A stretch of 38,019 nucleotides of DNA from Psilocybe azurescens. Taxonomy: Eukaryota; Basidiomycota; Agaricomycetes; Agaricales; Agrocybaceae. The DNA lies in the NCBI GenBank assembly GCA_023853785.1, contig JAJIRX010000991.1, forward strand, positions 1 through 38,019, given 5' to 3'. A program made the translations under genes and the position numbers. Position 1 is the first letter of the stretch. The number at the start of each line of letters is the position of its first letter. The notes beneath the pieces are model-generated. The model ran no database searches and had not been told where the DNA came from. It saw nothing but the letters and a program-made list of their open reading frames with translations. Of this stretch, positions 32,001 to 38,019 are shown piece by piece.

Positions 32001-33093
32001 AGTTGTGAAAGCACACGTTCCAAGTCTTTAGACTTCTTCTTGGTCCCGAAGTTTGGTGATGGCCTTACTGAAGTCGGCTTGTTGATTGTTAATGGTAACA
32101 TTTAAGCCTTTGGACGCTTTTGTGCTCAGCGATTTCAACTTCGAGTTTTTGGCGTCGTGCTTCCGAATCATTCTTTGCCTTTTCCAGTTGTTTCTGGAGA
32201 TTGTCTATGAGCTTCTGTTGAGAATCGGACAACTGGAAAATCGGCAATAAGTACATATACTGTATCAGAGAGGAAAGAATAGACGGACTTTTTGTCGTTC
32301 CTTATTGAACGAATCCGTCATCCTTTGCTGTTGCTCCTGTTGGTCCTTAACCTGGAAATGTACAAAATAAATGTCAGAATGTATGGACTTTAACTTGACG
32401 TACGTGATCTTTAACCAATTGATCTCTCATTAATTGTGCTTTATCTGGTTCTACAACTTTGACTTTCGTTACATGGTCGCCGGTAGCAGGTCGTTTCCTG
32501 GGGTTGTCCGCCCTTGAAATACCACAGGCGGTTGATTCTGACGGCCGAAGAATGTACGAGGAACTCCGGATATGGCAGGACCAGTAGCCATATTGTCCAA
32601 ATTTACAGAATGATTACGATCAGGCACACCATTTTCAACTCCATCAGACTGAGGATGGCCTGTTTGAACTGGAACTGATTGAACAGTAAAACGCGGAAAG
32701 CCGGTATTGACAGTTGATCGAGGGGGTCCAGCATCAGCGCGACCGCCTCCAGAAGTTGTCGGATAATCTGTAGATGTATCCATCGTCGTGGATGGGACGT
32801 GTGTACCGTCACGATTTCCAACTTCACTGGATTGAAGGCGACTAGTATCAAACCGAACGGGATGGAAGATTGTGCGTTGGTGCTGGAGTTCCCAAAACGA
32901 GTAGACCGTGGAAGGTCAGCATTAGCAGCGGTAGACGACTGTCCGTCCTCGTTGGGAGCCAATTGACGGGCCCGGTATCAGCTAGTACGGTGGGCGCATT
33001 GGTGGGCGGATAATCTGCAGATGTATCCATTGTTGTTGGTACGACCGGAGGTGCAAATAATGAAGCGAGTCTCTGGGTAAAGTTCGCTGCCAT
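29037..33093 (-). CDS. Large coiled-coil protein with GEDGMSSDESD domain, many exons
   Basis: The N-terminus (ATG 33093, MAANFTQRLASLFAPP) is disordered and holds two copies of MDTSxDYPxT (near 33030 and 32783). From about 32500 to 31000 it is a long coiled coil: KAQLMRDQLVKDH, SDSQQKLIDNLQKQLEKAKN, KDLERVLSQLRSEHEQFKSS, QSEMNGLRNRAANDSAEQEK. Clean introns of 50-60 nt (GTACGT..CCAG near 32400, GTCCGT..CCAG near 32260, GTAGGT..AAAG near 31140) interrupt it. A Ser/Pro/Asp-rich linker (SDDDEDMYLEDISPEDQASI) leads to a C-terminal region with LWNLHMAELFAAALIRRKSD, RVRQRLANDLKREQG and GEDGMSSDESD (about 29400). I recall similar proteins as multi-copy families in Agaricomycetes, without known function. 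At least six one-base steps interrupt the frames. Whether all parts form one gene is inferred. Confidence 0.6.
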
Positions 33094-33502
33094 AATACGG
33101 GCAATGGTTGGGAATGAATGAGCGATAGAGGATTTTCAGTAATTTATGGACATTTGGTTTAGATAGGGTCTTTGTGCGCGACAAAAGCTTTGTGAATACC
33201 GGAGGCACGAAACAAAGAAAGGAGACTCACTTAAAGAGATATTACGGATCCCAGAAACAGCACACTAAACACCCGCATCTTTCTGAGTAACTTTGCGCAT
33301 CTACCTCCCATCCTCTCCGTCGTCAAGAATGGTATCGGCATTGCAGACTTTCAAACCTACTACAAAAGTGAGACCAGGCAGTCTATAACAATCCGCCGTT
33401 ACTTACCTTCGCTAAGGATGTCCAATTACTCATACACGCCCGATATTACGGGAGTACATCCAATCGAGCAGTCACTAAACGGGTCCACACATTAGCCAAT
33501 AG

Positions 33503-33898
33503 AAGCGGTCGAAGTCCAAGGTTGGAGCTGTTGATGGGTGGAAAACTACTCCAACCCTACATACACGACGGGTGGTGGTGATTGTAAACAGAAAAGGCGA
33601 AATAAGCCGATTCCATTTGTTCGTCAAGAATCACAAGCGTCTACCCTCCAACAAATCGCTGAGGGATTGGGCAAACGGGCAGTGGAAAGGAGACGTAGTA
33701 GCCTTCCGGAAAGGCCATCGACACGAGTTGATCAACCTAGCTCCAGGAGATGTAAAGTTAGTTGATTACGCTGTAAAAAGGTGAGTTATTGTTTTCAATG
33801 GCATAGATGAATACTGATCAGTACCTAGATTTCTGGAAACCGTGGTGCAAAGTCGACGGTTCCGCATTCCAAGAAACCTGGTTTTCTTCAAGCCTTGA
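33503..33898 (+). CDS. Small two-exon gene, agaric hypothetical family
   Basis: Exon 1 is open from 33503 (no in-frame ATG near the start, so an upstream exon is likely) and reads RRVVVIVNRKGEISRFHLFV, KNHKRLPSNKSLRDW, GDVVAFRKGHRHELINLAPG and LVDYAVKR. An intron (GTGAGT at 33781 to CCTAG near 33828) joins in phase to FLETVVQSRRFRIPRNLVFF and a TGA at 33896-33898. The block is compact, basic and well conserved in style. I recall small agaric proteins with the same RKG..W..GDIVVVRKG pattern, found in many copies, but I know no function. It lies head-to-head with the coiled-coil gene, about 400 bp apart, and upstream of the Spt5-like gene. Confidence 0.6.
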
Positions 33899-34239
33899 TC
33901 ATCCTTGATTCTTTACTTTCGTTCCACCCCTTAATTTGTTGTAAACTACTGGACACGTATAACGATTTACTGTAGCACACTTATCATAATCAATTCTACT
34001 CAATATCTGGCTTACTGCAGCACCTCGCTTGTCAATGTGGTGGCAAGGAGAGAAAGAGAAAGCGTGTGAAAGCGTCAATAGCGCCGTGATAGCATGCTGA
34101 AATTTTCATGCCGCGTTGCCGGATAAAATCATCGCGCGACTGTTCGGCTTGAGCGGCTTGGAATTTTTGCAGGGTACATACGGACCTGTTCAACTTATTC
34201 TCACGCTTTCCTTCTTCACACTGACCATACTGTCCTCCT

Positions 34240-37186
34240 AGGTTCGACGCTATAAACGCGTCAACAGGTAAGTTTAGAAAGCAGTAGATACTTTATATGT
34301 CGATGAAAAATTGAATAATGTGATGAATCGAGTGGTAAACGCCACAGAGAGCGAATGAGAGTTTTAAAAGTGTAGTTTTGTACCGTTGTATCCTACGCTG
34401 ACCCTGACCCAGTGCAATTATAACACGAAAGTCAGTGTAGATACAGTAAAGTCTGAACGTGAACACATATATTTCTTAGAATACGAGATGAAGAATGTAT
34501 GTTATGTCTTCTTATATCGAACTTTCCGTACTTACATCTTGGCCGAAGATAGATTCAAGAGTGCGTCAGTTTCTGGACATGGAAGCTCAGGTGGACAAAG
34601 AAGGATTTCCGACGAGGAGGATGAAGCAACAGAACGCGACAGGGAAGGTAATCCTTTCTTGTTCTTGAACCTCATAACTCTCGCACCAGTATTGACAGCC
34701 ACACCTAGATGCGTTTCATTGATGACGGGGGTAGCCTTGGACAACGAACATTCCGATTTACCGGCCAATTTCTCAGTCCATCACCACAGCGAGGACGCCT
34801 TGGAACGTCTTATATCACGCATTGATGCAAGAAGGAACGCCTCTGGTCATAGAAGATACACTGCTCATGATGTACGGGAGACAACCCTTGACAGAGCTTT
34901 AGTCTATATTCCTAGGGAGGGGGATTATCCCTGTGGCGCGTTGAATGTCGAAAGCACATTGTTATTCACGCTTGGGACTCTCTGAATTTACTGACCGACA
35001 CCTTACAGTTCGGGGTTGAAGATCTAGCTGTAGTCTCTCTGCTAAGCACTGTTACGGAGCATCATCAAGTCCGTTCAGCCTTCACCAAGGTTCCGTACGC
35101 GGCTGCATCTATATCGAATGCATGATGAACGAACGCCTCATCAAGCTTCTTCTTCTTACACCCGGTATACTGCGCAACAGGTTGGGCATCAAAGTCGATT
35201 GTTGATTCTTCTGAGTATGCGGGACTGTTTCGGATGAGGGATGCACAAAATCGCTGAGGTCGGAAGTTGGGTACTGTCAAGAAAGGCCTTTACAAGGGAG
35301 ATGTTGGGATTGTGTCAAAAAGCTCCTTGGGTGCTCGTATTCTTCTTATTCCTCGACTGGATACAACATCACGGAACCCACTGCCGGCGTAAGCTGCCAC
35401 CGTTAGGCCAATAGCAAAGCTCTTCGACGCTGACTATTTCGGACAGCTTCTCCCATACAACATCGTGGGCCACGAGCACGGACGATACTCCTTTGGACGG
35501 TTGGAATTGAGCAAGGCCTTCTAGCCAAAGACTTCGACTACCATTCATTCACAGTTGACGTGAAGGATATGCCTTATGACTTTTACACCATGTTTGGATG
35601 AGCAAACACCCATCTATCACCCTTCGAACATGCCGCGCCCTCGAGAATGGAGTATGAAGGAGAATGATAGGGTGTTTATTCGTGTCCAAGGGCCAGAAAC
35701 TACTTTTACGTTTACCCCTGCCATCTTGAAGGCACTGGATACTCTCTATGCGGAAGTCGAGCAGATATGGGCGCACGATGGACCCGCTGGACATAACCAA
35801 GAATACCCCTAACATTGCGTGTATCATGGGAAGACTTGAGAAAAGAGATCAATGTCGGGCAATATGTTTGCGTACGCGGCGGACTGCATTCCAGAAAGAC
35901 GGGTTGGGTGGTTCAAATTGAAGACGATCAGTATCTATTGTGAGCAAGAAGATAGAGGGCGAAATACTCAATATCTTAAGGACAGTGACGATGCTATCAA
36001 GTGCGTATACGTACCACCCCAAATCTTCGTCACAACGCAGTTTGCTAACAAACTCTCTGTGATAGTCTTTCGAGGCTCTAATTTCCTGGAGATCACAGAA
36101 GAACCTGCTGTGTTCCACTACAGACGCGAGCCCGAATCTGGACCCCTTCCACCCAGAACATATCGACATCCATGGTGCGGAGTGAAAGTGAAGATATCAA
36201 AACAATACCATCCCCCGTAAATAAATTGGAGAGATTTTTGATGTTATTGAGAGCGCGAGGAAAGGTGATAATGCTAATTGTACAATTGACGCGATACGAT
36301 CCAAGCGCTCCATTTCACAAAATAACCGTTCACTACGACGACGTTGTTGAATATTCGTAAGTCCTCTCCCGCATTCCTCTCCAATTCCAGAAAGGTGATG
36401 GTAACGGCACAATAGGACCTGCTACGAACTTGTTCAATTCCTTGATCCCGGTGACAAACATATTCGACCCACACCAAAAAACAGTTGTCCGATTCTCAAG
36501 CCAACCATGCTTATACAGCATTAGTTCATGCTCCCCAAATACCTGCGGAAAAGCCCTCTGGAAGTGTTACTCCTCTTCCAACACCCATGCATTCGTCGTC
36601 TTCACCATTGAGCCCAGCTTGGGACCCTTCTTCGAGAACTCCGTCTGATTTGCGGACGCCAGAATCATGGATGTCGGATTCAAGGACACCCACATTACTG
36701 CGACCCCCGTCTCCTACACATGTGCTATTAAACCCAAAGTTAGTGGGATTCAAATTCAACGCCATAGTTGACGGTGGAGGATTCGCCAAGCAACAAATTG
36801 CGGTGTCGGTGGACCTTCAAGATAGCCGGGTTGTTCTCCGCCATAAAAAGTATCACACGTGGCTTTTGTTGCAGCCCAGTTGGGTCACCCCAAAATATCC
36901 AAATCCTACTCATGACAATGGCCTTCTTGCCGTCATAAAAGGAGAGCACTGCGGCAAATACGTCCGCCGCATCCATCACCGGCGAGACACGGATTTGACG
37001 ACGACCATCACCATCATTTTGTCAGTGGTTAATAGGACCGAGGGTTCGCCTGACTCTTTATCAGGGGAGCAGTTGGAACTTGATCCACATTCCCTTTGTA
37101 CTGTGCCCGAATCAAAGAAAGAGAAAGAGTTGAACTGGAGGGTTATGACCTCGATCCGAGCTATGTACCACCGCCCTAACCAGTAG
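34240..37186 (+). CDS. Spt5-like protein (NGN and KOW domains), lineage-specific copy
   Basis: Spt5 with Spt4 clamps RNA polymerase II during elongation. The N-terminus is acidic (RQFLDMEAQVD, SDEEDEATERDRE, FIDDGG near 34560-34730). An NGN-like domain follows: LWRVECRKHIVIHAW (about 34932) and VRSAFTKVPYAAASIYIECM (about 35070). KOW-type segments are KGLYKGDVGIVSKSSLGARI (35282-35341), VGQYVCVRGGLHSRKTGWVV (35854-35913) and LTRYDPSAPF near 36283 with YDDVVE. The C-terminus (about 36600-37186) has SSRTPSDLRTPESW, HVLLNPKLVGFKF, WVTPKYPNPTHDNGLLAVIK and GKYVRRI, as in agaric Spt5-like expansions I recall. Introns are short (for example 34649-34708). Several one-base steps interrupt it. It is divergent from canonical Spt5 and so probably not the housekeeping copy. 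The start is approximate. Confidence 0.72.
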
Positions 37187-37594
37187 CACAAATCATTTAA
37201 TTCATTCAAGACCTGTACCCGGCAGAAAAGAGCAAGAACATATGATAGATAACTTTTGTGTTACGGATGTTATTAATCGTCATCCGTACCATCGTCTCGA
37301 AAGCTGTGAATTGACAATGAAAGAAAGGTAAAATACTCACAAAGGCGCTGACAAAGAGACCGAAGCGATGTAGGATGCAAGTTGTCAGTCCACATAAAAG
37401 CGATTTTCCATAATAACTGACGACGCTACCTATCAGTGCTATTTTGACCCCACCATCATTGTCATGTCGAGTCGCAACCCACTCAAACCCACCAAGCTCA
37501 GAATCCATGATGCCCTACGAAACAGAAAAGCGCGCAATATGAATGCCGGTCGTTACTCCCGGCCCCCTTGAACACCACATCCTATGTTGAATCG
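37187..37594. other. Intergenic stretch between two plus-strand genes
   Basis: No supported plus-strand coding. A 100-codon minus-strand ORF (37508-37206) begins MDSELGGFEWVATRHDNDGG and has two hydrophobic runs. It contains no recognised motif and could be a small membrane protein or chance. Confidence 0.3.
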
Positions 37595-38019
37595 ATGCGC
37601 CTTGAAGCCTCTGCCACTGTAAGTCCAATTTCTTACGTGTCATAGACCGAACACTCACTATCATCCTTATTTAGCTCGACAACGTAAGCATGGAAAATGT
37701 CGTCGAACTTGAGGTGATCGAGGTGAGCTATCGCGAACATCATGTCAGTATCCTTGTTAATTCAGTCAGGGACAGACAGGCCTTTCCATGCTGGAGCCTA
37801 TAGACGACAACAGTCGCAAGCTGGACAAAAGTTTAGAATGCAATCGAGAACTCAAAGCAAAGCTGGAAGAGTATGAAGGACGAATCGGTGAACTCAATGA
37901 CGTGCTTAGTACAGTGAGTTGTGGGGATCCCTGGATACTGACCCTGTTGCTAATTAATCTATCAGGAAAATTCATGCCGTAATGAGCTGGAAGAAATGTT
38001 AGCGGGCTACAGGAACCAA
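37595..38019 (+). CDS. Coiled-coil protein, 5' end, runs off the window
   Basis: Four exons join in phase 0: 37595-37618 (MRLEASAT), 37675-37722 (LDNVSMENVVELEVIE), 37770-37913 (GQTGLSMLEPIDDNSRKLDK then ECNRELKAKLEEYEGRIGEL) and 37966 to the edge (ENSCRNELEEMLAGYRN). Donors are GTAAGT, GTGAGC and GTGAGT, and introns are 47-56 nt. The third exon has heptad spacing of Leu/Ile typical of a coiled coil. It is unbroken as far as it goes, one of the few genes here without a frame step. Function cannot be told from this fragment. Confidence 0.6.

Overview
The window looks like nuclear DNA of a basidiomycete fungus, most likely an Agaricomycete. The evidence is the many 50-70 nt introns with GT..AG ends, a Ty3/Gypsy chromovirus, a fungal NACHT (NLR-like) gene and an Spt5-like gene of a type I recall as common in agarics. 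No database search was possible, so family names rest on motifs and memory.

Layout. 1-4594 is the 3' part of a Ty3/Gypsy chromovirus (protease tail, RT, RNase H, integrase, chromodomain), followed by an extra zinc-knuckle ORF, a polypurine tract and a 429-bp 3' LTR. 5372-5651 and 22337-22616 are two inverted copies of a 280-bp CTGTATGT-rich repeat that bracket 16.7 kb. Inside that segment lie a secreted precursor with 13 repeats (7059-7899), an unassigned minus-strand gene beside it, long gene-poor tracts, an NLR-like NACHT gene (13217-16509), AT-rich repeats (17.27-18.11 kb), candidate minus-strand genes (18.4-20.2 kb) and a small ORF (21755-22134). To the right are palindromes and two small convergent genes (22.76-24.4 kb). 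A repeat island follows (24.81-26.94 kb): GTCCAATGGAC-type arrays flank a tRNA-like SINE head and a GC-rich GAGGACGAC tract. Next come a WD40-like fragment (26982-27790), a long minus-strand coiled-coil gene (33093-29037), a small plus-strand gene (33503-33898), an Spt5-like gene (about 34240-37186) and the start of another coiled-coil gene (37595 to the edge).

The most exciting locus is the precursor at 7059-7899. It has a signal peptide, two introns, and thirteen units that each end in Trp, twelve of them followed by a basic or dibasic pair (consensus AGPPNSDW-KR). This is the architecture of Kex2-processed repeat proteins (KEPs), the precursor class that includes dikaritin RiPPs. No UstYa-like, kinase or other tailoring enzyme is recognisable nearby.

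A second, window-wide observation: almost every reading-frame break, in unrelated genes on both strands, is of the same sign (one base missing), and many fall in homopolymer runs. In the repeat precursor three Trp-to-Trp intervals measure 38 nt where neighbours are multiples of 3. This looks more like uncorrected long-read deletions than decay, so pseudogene calls here should be treated with care. The retroelement also has TGA nonsense codons that deletions cannot explain, so it is probably truly dead.
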